A stretch of DNA of 9,593 nucleotides from Bacteroidales bacterium (GCA_017560705.1 JAFZEK010000149.1:1-9593), one strand, 5' to 3'; positions 1-6,370 are shown, numbered from the stretch's first letter. The notes: a model not told the origin generated them from the sequence alone. A program made the numbers and translations.

Positions 1-2
1 AA

Positions 3-569
3 CAGTTGACCAAGTTTATTTACGAAGATGCCAATCCATTGTCGGAAAAGCTATATCCTGTTATGAGAGATGGAAAATGGGGATTTATAAATGCAAAAGG
101 TAAAGAGGTAATACCTTGTCAATATACTGCTGTAAGCTCTCTTATTGATGGTAGAGCTATGGTGACAGATGGTAAGAAATATGGTATAATAAACGAAAAA
201 GGAAAGTTTATTTTACCTATGGAATATGGTTCAGCATCTATGAGGTCTAAGGCTTATATATATAGTGAAGGTTTGGCTCTGGTAGAAAAAGGTGGTAAGT
301 ATGGCTTTGTGGATAAGGACGGTAAGGTAGTGATTCCTCTTGTTTATGAATCTGCCTATCATTTTTGTGATGGTTTAGCACCTGTGAAGAAAAAAGATAA
401 GTGGGGTTTCATAAGCACTAAAGGAGAGGTGAAGATTCCGTTCCGTTTTGAGATTGCTTCTTTCTTTGAGAATGGAAGAGCCGAGGTGTATGTAAATGGT
501 GTAGCTCATAAGATAAACACCGAAGGTAAATGTGTAAAGAATTGTAAGAACTTTAATAAGGGTAACTAA
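3..569 (+). CDS. WG-repeat protein, 5'-truncated by the window edge
   Basis: The reading frame is open to the left edge, so the true start probably lies upstream; the TTG at position 6 falls in the middle of a repeat unit and is a poor start. Numbering from that TTG, the protein carries four WG-type repeats with cores near residues 24-40 (KWGFINAKGKEVIP), 58-74 (KYGIINEKGKFILP), 98-114 (KYGFVDKDGKVVIP) and 132-148 (KWGFISTKGEVKIP). Each has the usual K-[WY]-G-[FI], lysine/glycine turn and IP strand, about 35-40 residues apart. WG repeats (KWG family) are thought to form beta-rich binding or scaffold surfaces; no enzymatic function is known or visible. There are no membrane segments in the visible part. 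The TAA stop shares its last A with the ATG of the next gene (TAATG at 567-571), which suggests translational coupling with rseC. Family assignment is certain; cellular role is unknown. Confidence 0.9.
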   Translation, partial: QLTKFIYEDANPLSEKLYPVMRDGKWGFINAKGKEVIPCQYTAVSSLIDGRAMVTDGKKYGIINEKGKFILPMEYGSASMRSKAYIYSEGLALVEKGGKYGFVDKDGKVVIPLVYESAYHFCDGLAPVKKKDKWGFISTKGEVKIPFRFEIASFFENGRAEVYVNGVAHKINTEGKCVKNCKNFNKGN

Positions 570-982
570 TGTCGAAGATTGCATCACACAAGGGTGTTGT
601 TATAGAAAAGAATGGCAATGCACTGAAAGTGAAAATAGAATCTGTTTCGGCTTGTGCTGCATGTCATGCTAAGAGTATGTGTACTATGTCCGATAAGGAA
701 GATAAGATAATAGATTTATCATGTCCTCCTAATAGGGATATAAACTTAGGCGATACAGTGACAGTTTGTGTCAGCAAAGAGAAAGGTATGCAAGCTGTGG
801 TGTTGGCATATCTTATTCCTGTAGCGGTGGTAATTCTTGCGTTGGTGATGCTGTTGAATTATGTGTCCGAACCGTTAGCTATACTCTTGTCTTTGGCTTC
901 ATTAGGGATGTATTACCTTTTGTTATATTGCTTCCGAAGCAAGCTGAATAGTAAATTTACGATGTATATATCCGACAATTAA
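569..982 (+). CDS. rseC: RseC/MucC-like membrane protein (SoxR-reducing system family)
   Basis: This is a 137-residue protein of the RseC/MucC family. Its soluble N-terminal part starts with the typical GVVIEKNGNALKVKIE strand and carries a cysteine cluster C29-x2-C32-x5-C38, followed by C52 and C67. Two hydrophobic helices follow at about residues 76-96 and 102-121, separated by a short NYVSEP turn, and then a basic tail (RSKLNSK). In Proteobacteria RseC modulates sigma-E signalling and takes part in reduction of the SoxR iron-sulfur cluster together with Rnf. In Bacteroidota homologues usually sit directly before rnfB, and their specific role is not established. Here the gene overlaps the WG-repeat gene by one base, is followed by a probable terminator, and is not followed by rnf genes, so it ends its own short operon. 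The ATG at 569 is well supported by the overlap and by alignment with the family N terminus. Confidence 0.88.
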   Translation: MSKIASHKGVVIEKNGNALKVKIESVSACAACHAKSMCTMSDKEDKIIDLSCPPNRDINLGDTVTVCVSKEKGMQAVVLAYLIPVAVVILALVMLLNYVSEPLAILLSLASLGMYYLLLYCFRSKLNSKFTMYISDN

Positions 983-985
983 GTC

Positions 986-1032
986 GGGGAATGAATGGGG
1001 GGATGAACTTTTGTAAAGTGATTCCCTCTTTT
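986..1032 (+). terminator. Probable intrinsic terminator after rseC
   Basis: GGGAAT at 987-992 pairs with ATTCCC at 1021-1026, with a G-T pair (986-1027) extending the base. A small inner hairpin, ACTTT at 1007-1011 with AAAGT at 1015-1019, closes the apex. The right arm runs into CTCTTTTAT. The internal loop is large, so stability is moderate. A competing hairpin (CCGAC 972-976 with GTCGG 983-987) spans the rseC stop codon. Position supports termination of the WG-repeat/rseC operon. Confidence 0.45.
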
Positions 1033-1096
1033 ATATTTAAGATGTTCTTTAATTTAAGTCTATAGAATTTGTTATTAGTATTTGTGGTGTTATCCT

Positions 1097-1128
1097 TTTG
1101 TATGTAATGTAGACTTGGAATAATTTTG
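1097..1128 (+). promoter_or_regulatory. Bacteroidota-type sigma-ABfr promoter for the peptidase-barrel gene
   Basis: TTTG at 1097-1100 (the -33 box) is followed by a 20-base spacer and TAATTTTG at 1121-1128. This matches the Bacteroidota housekeeping consensus TTTG-N19-21-TAnnTTTG at every defined position. Transcription should start near 1133-1137. That excludes the upstream-most in-frame TTG at 1130 as a start codon and leaves a very short leader if the ATG at 1139 is used, or about 33 bases if the TTG at 1169 is used. Confidence 0.72.
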
Positions 1129-1138
1129 TTTGTCGATT

Positions 1139-3955
1139 ATGTTGATATTACTTATTACTTTATTTTGTTTGAAGAAGTTGCATACGTTTCTGAAACGTCG
1201 TTCATCTACTAAGATGTTGGTGGGTATTGTAGCTTTGACTGGGGTGTGTTGTCCCACGATGGGCTTTGCACAATACTATGTTGTAGGTCAAGACCCGCCT
1301 AGCGTGAAATGGAGACAGATGGAAACAGAAAACTTATTGCTTATATATCCCGACTATTATGAAATGCAGATGCAAAGCTTTAGAAATTATTGCGACACTT
1401 TTGCATTCTTTAATAGGCAAGAAATGGATATGCCTATTACTAAGAAGCAAACAAAGATACCGATATTGTTTCATACGTTAGGTTGTTTATCTAATGGCTT
1501 TTCGGCGTGGGCTCCTAAGCGTATAGAGATGTGGACTTGTCCGCCTCAAAATAGTTATAGTCAACAGTGGAAACAACAACTTCTTTTGCATGAGTATAGA
1601 CATGAGCTACAAATGGAAGCTTTGAATCAGAAATGTGTAGGGGGGCTTACGAGTATTTTTGGGGAACACGTTGTAGGGATGATAGCAGGACTTTTTGTGC
1701 CTATGTGGTATCTGGAAGGGGATGCTACTTGGGCAGAGACTATACTTTCTAGGGCTGGAAGAGGACGGCAAACTTCTTTTCTTGCTCCGCAAAGGGCAGT
1801 TCTTTTAGGTGGGGGTGAACAGTATTCTTATAACAAGGCTGTTTTCGGTTCTTATAAGGATATGATTCCAAGTGAATATGTGTTGGGATACTCGTTAGTA
1901 GCTTACGACAGAATGAGTAAGACTAATTATTGGAAGAATGGATATGAAAGCATTGCTTCTAAATTTTGGACTTTGGCTCCGATGTATAAGAACAATTATG
2001 AAGCTCATTATAATTCAGCTATGTCGTTTTGGAAAGAGGAATGGGAACGTAGTTTGCTGCCCGTTTCCTTAACATCTAAATTGCTTAATATGAAGCAAGA
2101 TGAGTATTCCAACTATTCTGTTGTGGGTTCGGCTTCTGATAATATATTGGCTTTCAAAAAGAGTGTAGATAGCTATTCTACCATTATAGCTATTGATGTT
2201 TTAGGAAATGAAACTACGGTGACACACGCTATAAATGTGTACGATAATTATTTTGCTCATCGTGGAGATTTAATAGCTTGGGTGGAGATGGTGCCTGATA
2301 TGCGATGGAATATAATACATAATAATGTGGTGTTGTACAATATGCGTACAGCAGACCGTCGAGAGATTAAAGGGAATAGAAATTTTTTTTCTCCTACTTT
2401 TTCTCAAACAGGGAAAATAGCAGTGTTAGAGGTGAGTGATACTTTACAATACTATATATCAATATTCGACACGAATTTAAAGAAGTCTGCAACTTTGAAA
2501 CTCCCACAAGGTAATCAATACAGCTATCCAGCATGGAATAAGAATGAAGATGTGATATATCTAGTTGTAATAGATTCGAACAACGAAACTTATATAGCAA
2601 GCGTGGATGTGGTCTCTGCCGAAATATCAGCAATTACTAAACCCGAAAACAAAAATATTACAAGACTTCAAACTTATGACCACATATTGTATTATATATG
2701 TGATGGTTCAACTGCTACACAGCTTTATAGTCTGAATTTGGAAACAATGGAAACTACTCCGCACAATGCTTCGTCCTTTGGGATAGAGAGTTATGCGGTG
2801 ACGAACGATAGTGTAGTTTATACTCAATGTACTAAAGATGGATACTATATATATAAGGATGTTTTGCATTCTCTTGCTAATGTAGCAGAACGTGGCTCTC
2901 TTATACCTCCTATTGTAAGGGAATTCATACCTCCTGTGTTTGAGATTGATACCACTTATTTTTCGGAAAAATACGATACATGGAAGCATTTATTCAACTT
3001 TCACAGTTGGTTGCCTATCAGTTTAAAACCCGAATCGAGGGAGATAGACCTTGGGGTGTCGGTGTTTTCGCAAAACCTTATGAGTACGTCGGTGATGAGT
3101 GCTGGTGTGGAATGGGATAATAATGAGCAGAAAAGCAATGTGTTTGTGGATTATGAGTTCTCCAAGTATTACCCTATTTTCAATCTCTCGTCATCTTATG
3201 GTGGTAGGGAATTGCATTATGGAAACAATGCGGAGTATACTTTGTTTTATTCTCAATTGAAAACGTCGCTGATGGCTACACTGCCCTTTAGTTTCTACAG
3301 TCGAAATCATTTCTATTACTTAGAAGCTAGCTCGCAATATTCTTTTTCATCTTATTTTGAACGAGATAAAAACATTGATATTCCCTCTATGCACTATGGT
3401 GCTGTGTCTGCATCGTTTGTGCATCATTTGGAAAAACCTTTGCAGTACATTTATCATCCGTGGTTGCAGTCTGTGAGTGTAAGTTTTGCATCGTCGCTTT
3501 GGGAAAAGCTTAGTAGTAAGCTATTTGCAGTCGCTTCTAATTTGTATTTTCCATCGCCTATACCTACGCATTCTATACGTGCCTATTTGGGCTATCAAGC
3601 TAGTATGAAAACGCAACGCATTGGATTTAGTGGACTTATAAAGTCTGCAAGGGGCTTCCGCTATCTAAATACTGCCAATATAAAGACATCTCTACAGTTA
3701 AATTATACTTTGCCAATTGCTTATCCCGACTATGGATTTAAATGGGGATTTTATTGTAAACGTGTGTACGCCAATGTGTTTTTTGATATGATGAGATTGC
3801 AAGATGTGGGTAAACAATATTCCTTAGGTCTTGAGTTGAACGTAAATTGTAATGTTTTTTTAATATCTTCGCCTTTAAATGTGGGAGTTAGAACATCATA
3901 TCTGCCTATGAAAAAATCATTTGTTTACGATTTGTTGTTTACTATAGATATATAG
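1139..3955 (+). CDS. Exported metallopeptidase-like / TolB-propeller / outer-membrane barrel protein
   Basis: This 938-residue protein (counted from the ATG at 1139) joins three parts. A basic stretch and a hydrophobic core end in GFA-Q near residue 44, consistent with a Sec signal peptide. Residues about 50-305 resemble gluzincin peptidases of the peptidase MA type: H151-E-Y-R-H155 gives the HExxH zinc motif, and E193 in WYLEGDA is the likely third ligand. Residues about 315-600 show TolB-like propeller blades (for example SPTFSQTGKIAVL and YPAWNKNEDVIYL). From about 640 to the end come alternating amphipathic strands rich in Tyr, Phe and Ser. An RGF motif at 838-840 followed by SLQLNYTLPI recalls the Omp85/D15 barrel. 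The likely location is the outer membrane with the peptidase domain in the periplasm; substrate is unknown. The start is uncertain: the promoter at 1097-1128 fits the TTG at 1169, which would give MKKLHTFLKRR as the signal n-region, better than 1139. Domain order is inferred from motifs only. Confidence 0.8.
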   Translation: MLILLITLFCLKKLHTFLKRRSSTKMLVGIVALTGVCCPTMGFAQYYVVGQDPPSVKWRQMETENLLLIYPDYYEMQMQSFRNYCDTFAFFNRQEMDMPITKKQTKIPILFHTLGCLSNGFSAWAPKRIEMWTCPPQNSYSQQWKQQLLLHEYRHELQMEALNQKCVGGLTSIFGEHVVGMIAGLFVPMWYLEGDATWAETILSRAGRGRQTSFLAPQRAVLLGGGEQYSYNKAVFGSYKDMIPSEYVLGYSLVAYDRMSKTNYWKNGYESIASKFWTLAPMYKNNYEAHYNSAMSFWKEEWERSLLPVSLTSKLLNMKQDEYSNYSVVGSASDNILAFKKSVDSYSTIIAIDVLGNETTVTHAINVYDNYFAHRGDLIAWVEMVPDMRWNIIHNNVVLYNMRTADRREIKGNRNFFSPTFSQTGKIAVLEVSDTLQYYISIFDTNLKKSATLKLPQGNQYSYPAWNKNEDVIYLVVIDSNNETYIASVDVVSAEISAITKPENKNITRLQTYDHILYYICDGSTATQLYSLNLETMETTPHNASSFGIESYAVTNDSVVYTQCTKDGYYIYKDVLHSLANVAERGSLIPPIVREFIPPVFEIDTTYFSEKYDTWKHLFNFHSWLPISLKPESREIDLGVSVFSQNLMSTSVMSAGVEWDNNEQKSNVFVDYEFSKYYPIFNLSSSYGGRELHYGNNAEYTLFYSQLKTSLMATLPFSFYSRNHFYYLEASSQYSFSSYFERDKNIDIPSMHYGAVSASFVHHLEKPLQYIYHPWLQSVSVSFASSLWEKLSSKLFAVASNLYFPSPIPTHSIRAYLGYQASMKTQRIGFSGLIKSARGFRYLNTANIKTSLQLNYTLPIAYPDYGFKWGFYCKRVYANVFFDMMRLQDVGKQYSLGLELNVNCNVFLISSPLNVGVRTSYLPMKKSFVYDLLFTIDI

Positions 3956-4114
3956 GCATTGGCTGTAATTTTTTTTTTGGAAAAGTGTGGCAATGGGTCT
4001 AAAATTACGCACTCACTTGTTTTCTCACTTTTAGGGGTGTTATGAGTGGAAAAATTTTAATGCTGATATGTTAAACTGTATGATAGGTTTGTTAAATATA
4101 GTGGGCGGAATATG

Positions 4115-4144
4115 ATTGTTTTGATGTAAAAATATGTAGATTTG
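4115..4144 (+). promoter_or_regulatory. Possible promoter inside the gene-free region
   Basis: TAGATTTG at 4137-4144 matches the TAnnTTTG box perfectly. ATTG at 4115-4118, 18 bases upstream, is a one-mismatch -33 box with a slightly short spacer. If used, transcription would start near 4150, just before a 28-codon reading frame and upstream of the repeat arrays. No other gene lies in position to use it, so it would make an RNA or a very small protein. Confidence 0.3.
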
Positions 4145-4155
4145 GATGAGATAAT

Positions 4156-4242
4156 ATGCCAAAAGTGTTCAGAAAATATAAGAGACCAAAGAATCTGTCG
4201 ACTGAATTGGGTTTTTCAATCGACTCATTTAGGGTGTATTAG
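4156..4242 (+). CDS. Possible 28-residue small protein
   Basis: An ATG at 4156 opens 28 codons ending in TAG at 4240-4242. The product begins MPKVFRKYKRPKNL and ends SIDSFRVY; its N-terminal half is strongly basic (two Arg and four Lys within residues 3-12) and there is no membrane segment. It lies a few bases after the predicted transcription start of the promoter at 4115-4144. It also overlaps the first two GTCGA boxes, so the reading frame may be a by-product of repeat sequence. I do not recognise a family. Coding status is doubtful. Confidence 0.15.
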   Translation: MPKVFRKYKRPKNLSTELGFSIDSFRVY

Positions 4243-4248
4243 TCGATT
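4197..4248. repeat. Three degenerate GTCGA boxes at 22/21-bp spacing
   Basis: TCGACT occurs at 4198-4203 and 4220-4225 (22 bp apart). Its complement AGTCGA is at 4241-4246 (21 bp further). The last two boxes form an exact inverted repeat AATCGACT/AGTCGATT (4218-4225 and 4241-4248, loop 15). Similar flanks ending in GGG or AGG follow each box. The spacing matches the period of the palindromic array about 110 bases downstream. Confidence 0.4.
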
Positions 4249-4351
4249 AAGTGGGGGTAGTGTACTCGTCTGTTAGTTTGTTGATGAACGTTTGTTCGAA
4301 TTGCTGATACTCGTCTCATAATTTGATGGAAATATTTTTCTACTGAGAGAG

Positions 4352-4417
4352 AAGTATCTACATCACGATGTAGGTGAAACTGAGTCGCGATGCAGATGTA
4401 TCTACATCATGATGTAG
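4352..4417. repeat. Three tandem 22-bp units, each with a 16-bp palindrome
   Basis: Palindromic cores lie at 4358-4373 (CTACATCACGATGTAG), 4380-4395 (CTGAGTCGCGATGCAG) and 4402-4417 (CTACATCATGATGTAG), exactly 22 bp apart with 6-bp spacers. The third is a perfect palindrome, the first matches 7 of 8 pairs, and the second matches 6 of 8. Units one and three share 19 of 20 bases (4354-4373 against 4398-4417). Two turns of DNA per unit would place the sites on one helical face, as in an array of sites for a dimeric DNA-binding protein. Tandem repeats of about 23 bp are also known from MITE-like elements of Porphyromonas, so a decayed repeat element is the main alternative. Confidence 0.8.
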
Positions 4418-4840
4418 TTATACCTGGGTGCTGTGCTATTTTTATATGGCTTTGCTTTGCATGGTGGTATACTATAAATATTAGTAGTGTTGCACACGGT
4501 ATCTTCTTGCTCCGTAATCATTTTTTAGAAAATAAGCTGTGCTTGATTATTAGTAAAATACACTGATAACTCGCTGAGAATTGAATATACATCGGAAGTA
4601 AATGTTGTGGCGAATTATACGTGTTAATTTATATGTTATTAATAATGGTTAATTTGTATAATATGAAAGCTTCTAGTGGATACGTATTTTATGGCGTGGA
4701 AATTTGTGTCTATTGATTATTTCTTGTGGCGTTCTTGTTGTTATTTGTTATGGTTATGTACTCCATTGTTTAGAAGAAATATGCTGTTGTAAGTAATTGC
4801 ATTTTTGTTCTCTATGCGGATTAATGGTCGTCAATATTTT

Positions 4841-4854
4841 TTGTATGCATACAA
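4841..4854. repeat. Perfect 14-bp palindrome upstream of aroQ
   Basis: TTGTATGCATACAA is a perfect palindrome 171 bases before the aroQ start. Its core GTATGC/GCATAC recurs at 4863-4868 and in both arms of the terminator at 4918-4943. In AT-rich DNA a palindrome of this size can occur by chance, so functional status is uncertain; the recurrence of the same hexamer is the reason to list it. Confidence 0.4.
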
Positions 4855-4917
4855 TATTTGAAGCATACGTTCGTTTCTTGTATTGTAAGTTTCATAATTG
4901 TTTTAATTTCAAGAATT

Positions 4918-4950
4918 GGGTATGCTCAGCTATGGGCATACTCCTTTTTT
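4918..4950 (+). terminator. Intrinsic terminator with no gene upstream (possible attenuator or sRNA end)
   Basis: GGGTATGC (4918-4925) pairs with GCATACTC (4936-4943), including one G-T pair, around a 10-base loop. It is followed by C and six T residues (4945-4950). The nearest plus-strand gene upstream ends almost 1 kb earlier, and aroQ begins 74 bases downstream. The hairpin therefore either ends a noncoding transcript or attenuates a leader reading into aroQ. AGCATAC at 4862-4868 can pair with GTATGCT at 4920-4926, which would compete with the terminator stem. Confidence 0.6.
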
Positions 4951-5024
4951 GGGGTATATATGTATTTAAGAAAATCAATATACAGTAATATTGTTGGGAT
5001 ATAATAGATAAAAAACTATTGAAT

Positions 5025-5459
5025 ATGAAGATAATGGTAATAAATGGTCCTAACCTAAACTTGTTGGGTAGGAGGGAGAAAGAGATATACGGCACAGAAA
5101 CGTTTGATGAATATTTTGCTAGGCTGGAAAAAGCTTATCCACAAGTGGAACTGCACTACTTTCAAAGTAATGTGGAAGGCGAGCTGATAAATGAATTACA
5201 ACGTGTTGGATTTCATTTTGATGGGGTGTTGCTGAACGCAGGAGGATTTACACATACTTCGGTGGCTCTGCGTGATGCTGTGCTTAGCATAACTACGCCT
5301 GTAATAGAAATACATATAAGCAATGTACTTAAAAGAGAGGAGTTTAGACACACCTCGATGATAGCAGGTGCATGTGTAGGCTCTATATCGGGTTTTGGGC
5401 TGAAAAGTTATAACCTTGGGGTAGAATATTTCGTGTTGAGAGATAGAGAAGGGGAGTAG
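5025..5459 (+). CDS. aroQ: 3-dehydroquinate dehydratase, type II
   Basis: AroQ converts 3-dehydroquinate to 3-dehydroshikimate, the third step of the shikimate pathway to aromatic amino acids; type II enzymes are cytosolic dodecamers. From the ATG at 5025 the protein has 144 residues, the normal family length, and opens with MKIMVINGPNLNLLGRRE. All known active-site residues can be placed: R17 and Y22 in the mobile lid (RREKEIYG), N71 and H77 in NAGGFTHTS, H97 in EIHISN, and R108 in EEFRHTS. The C-terminal segment VGSISGFGLKSYNLG is also typical. An in-frame TTG at 5019 adds two residues and is less likely. The gene appears monocistronic, with the gene-free region and a terminator hairpin before it and about 190 bases before the next gene. 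A weak promoter-like TAATATTG lies at 4986-4993. Identification is secure. Confidence 0.96.
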   Translation: MKIMVINGPNLNLLGRREKEIYGTETFDEYFARLEKAYPQVELHYFQSNVEGELINELQRVGFHFDGVLLNAGGFTHTSVALRDAVLSITTPVIEIHISNVLKREEFRHTSMIAGACVGSISGFGLKSYNLGVEYFVLRDREGE

Positions 5460-5646
5460 GCTTGGTAATCTTTTTCTTTGTTGCAGACACTGTTTTTGGC
5501 AAGTGCTTTGAGGTGTTCAATATTCTAATATTCAATGAATAAATATAGGATAGTCGGAGTTTGAGTTTGCGGAAAAGTAAAAAAAATAATCGATAGGTGA
5601 ACTATTGAAGCTACGGAGTGTTTTATGTATCAAAAAAACGGAAAAG

Positions 5647-6147
5647 ATGAAAGACTTGAACAAAATACGAAGCATAAAAAGACTGTGGGTTAGCGTACTC
5701 TTAGTGTCATTTTTAGCTGTGGGCTGCTCCAACGATGATGATGGTTGCTACACTCCTAATTCGGGTATTATAGAGGTGTTCAACGATTATTACCCCGATG
5801 CCTCCAATGTGCAATGGTACTATGTGAATGGATATGTTGTAGCTGATTTTGATTACTTTGGAGAAGCAATGGAAGCGTGGTTTTCGTCGGATGCTAGATG
5901 GCTTTACACTAGAACGGAAATGGATTTCTCGGATATGCCACACACTGTGAAAGTGAATTTTATAGCTTCTTACGGCGACTATGAAATAGATGATTCGGAA
6001 GAGATAAAAACATCAAAATACGGAGTGTTGTATCACATAGAAGCTGAAAATGATAATGAAAGAATATGCTTGCTCTACGACTCTCAAGGTATACTATTAA
6101 GAGTGTATGCAGATGTGCTTCCTTATTCGTGGTGGGAAACCTTTTAG
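5647..6147 (+). CDS. PepSY-like surface lipoprotein
   Basis: From the ATG at 5647 the protein has 166 residues. It has a basic n-region, a hydrophobic core (residues 13-25) and a lipobox LAVGC with the lipidated cysteine at 27. The residues after it, SNDDDG, are an acidic stretch like the Bacteroidota lipoprotein export signal, which suggests display on the cell surface. The mature part fits two PepSY-like (beta-lactamase-inhibitor-like fold) halves: about 40-90 (YYPDASNVQW, then DARWLYTRTEMDF) and about 97-155 (MPHTVKVNFIASYGDYEID, then LLYDSQGILLRVYAD). Proteins of this family are exported and of unknown biochemical role; small-ligand or protein binding is usually assumed. An in-frame TTG at 5605 would add 14 residues before the signal peptide and is less likely. 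The gene stands alone, with a hairpin terminator 62 bases after it. Confidence 0.85.
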   Translation: MKDLNKIRSIKRLWVSVLLVSFLAVGCSNDDDGCYTPNSGIIEVFNDYYPDASNVQWYYVNGYVVADFDYFGEAMEAWFSSDARWLYTRTEMDFSDMPHTVKVNFIASYGDYEIDDSEEIKTSKYGVLYHIEAENDNERICLLYDSQGILLRVYADVLPYSWWETF

Positions 6148-6209
6148 AATAAGCAAACGGCAAAAGATGTAAAAAAAGAACATACCAAAAACATCCAATA
6201 TCTATCCCC

Positions 6210-6253
6210 AAAGGGCGTACTTTTTCTCCCCAAAAAAAGCCGCCCTTTCTTGT
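6210..6253 (+). terminator. Intrinsic terminator after the PepSY-like lipoprotein gene
   Basis: AAAGGGCG (6210-6217) pairs with CGCCCTTT (6241-6248). Inside it CTTTTT (6220-6225) pairs with AAAAAG (6234-6239), giving a long hairpin with a small bulge and an 8-base apical loop. A T-rich tail (CTTGTTATTTTA) follows. It lies 62 bases after the lipoprotein stop and before tonB, so it separates the two transcripts. Confidence 0.65.
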
Positions 6254-6370
6254 TATTTTAGATGTAGGTAATGTTCTGTAAACTAGGAATGTGAAAAGAA
6301 AAATAGAAGATTTTTTGAAAAAAGTGGTGCTATGTGGAAAAAAAGTTGTAATTTAGCACTTGGAAAAGAC

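Larger units (their letters stand above)
3956..5024. other. 1.07-kb gene-free region with repeats and an orphan terminator
   Basis: No convincing protein-coding gene is visible between the barrel protein and aroQ. Just after the barrel gene, GTAATTTT (3965-3972) and AAAATTAC (4001-4008) form a weak inverted repeat, followed by CACTCA/TGAGTG (4010-4015/4043-4048). Neither is a clear terminator. The middle (4150-4430) holds degenerate boxes at about 22-bp spacing and a three-unit palindromic array. The 3' end carries a terminator hairpin at 4918-4950. Reading frames here are short and stop often. The plus strand is rich in T and G, unlike random intergenic sequence. The stretch could encode a noncoding RNA or be the remnant of a repeat element. 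Confidence 0.7.

Noticed and set aside
4263..4316. Direct repeat TACTCGTCT at 4263-4271 and 4308-4316
   Set aside because: A repeated 9-mer is expected by chance about once or twice in a kilobase; spacing 45 is only roughly twice 22.
4636..4645. Palindrome TTATTAATAA
   Set aside because: Short and purely A/T in AT-rich DNA; not significant.
4645..4716. 23-codon frame beginning MVNLYNMKASS
   Set aside because: Too short and unsupported; no promoter in place.
4691..4792. 33-codon frame beginning MAWKFVSIDYF
   Set aside because: Short, Cys/Trp-rich, no promoter or conservation evidence; compatible with chance.
4797..4988. 63-codon plus-strand frame in the gene-free region
   Set aside because: Rich in Cys, Phe and Trp as expected from translating T/G-rich noncoding DNA, runs straight through the terminator hairpin at 4918-4950, and has no recognisable motif.
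5019..5024. TTG start two codons upstream for aroQ
   Set aside because: The family begins at MKI...NGPNLNLLG, which matches the ATG at 5025.
5605..5646. TTG start 14 codons upstream for the lipoprotein
   Set aside because: The ATG at 5647 gives a normal-length lipoprotein signal peptide; the extension has no role.
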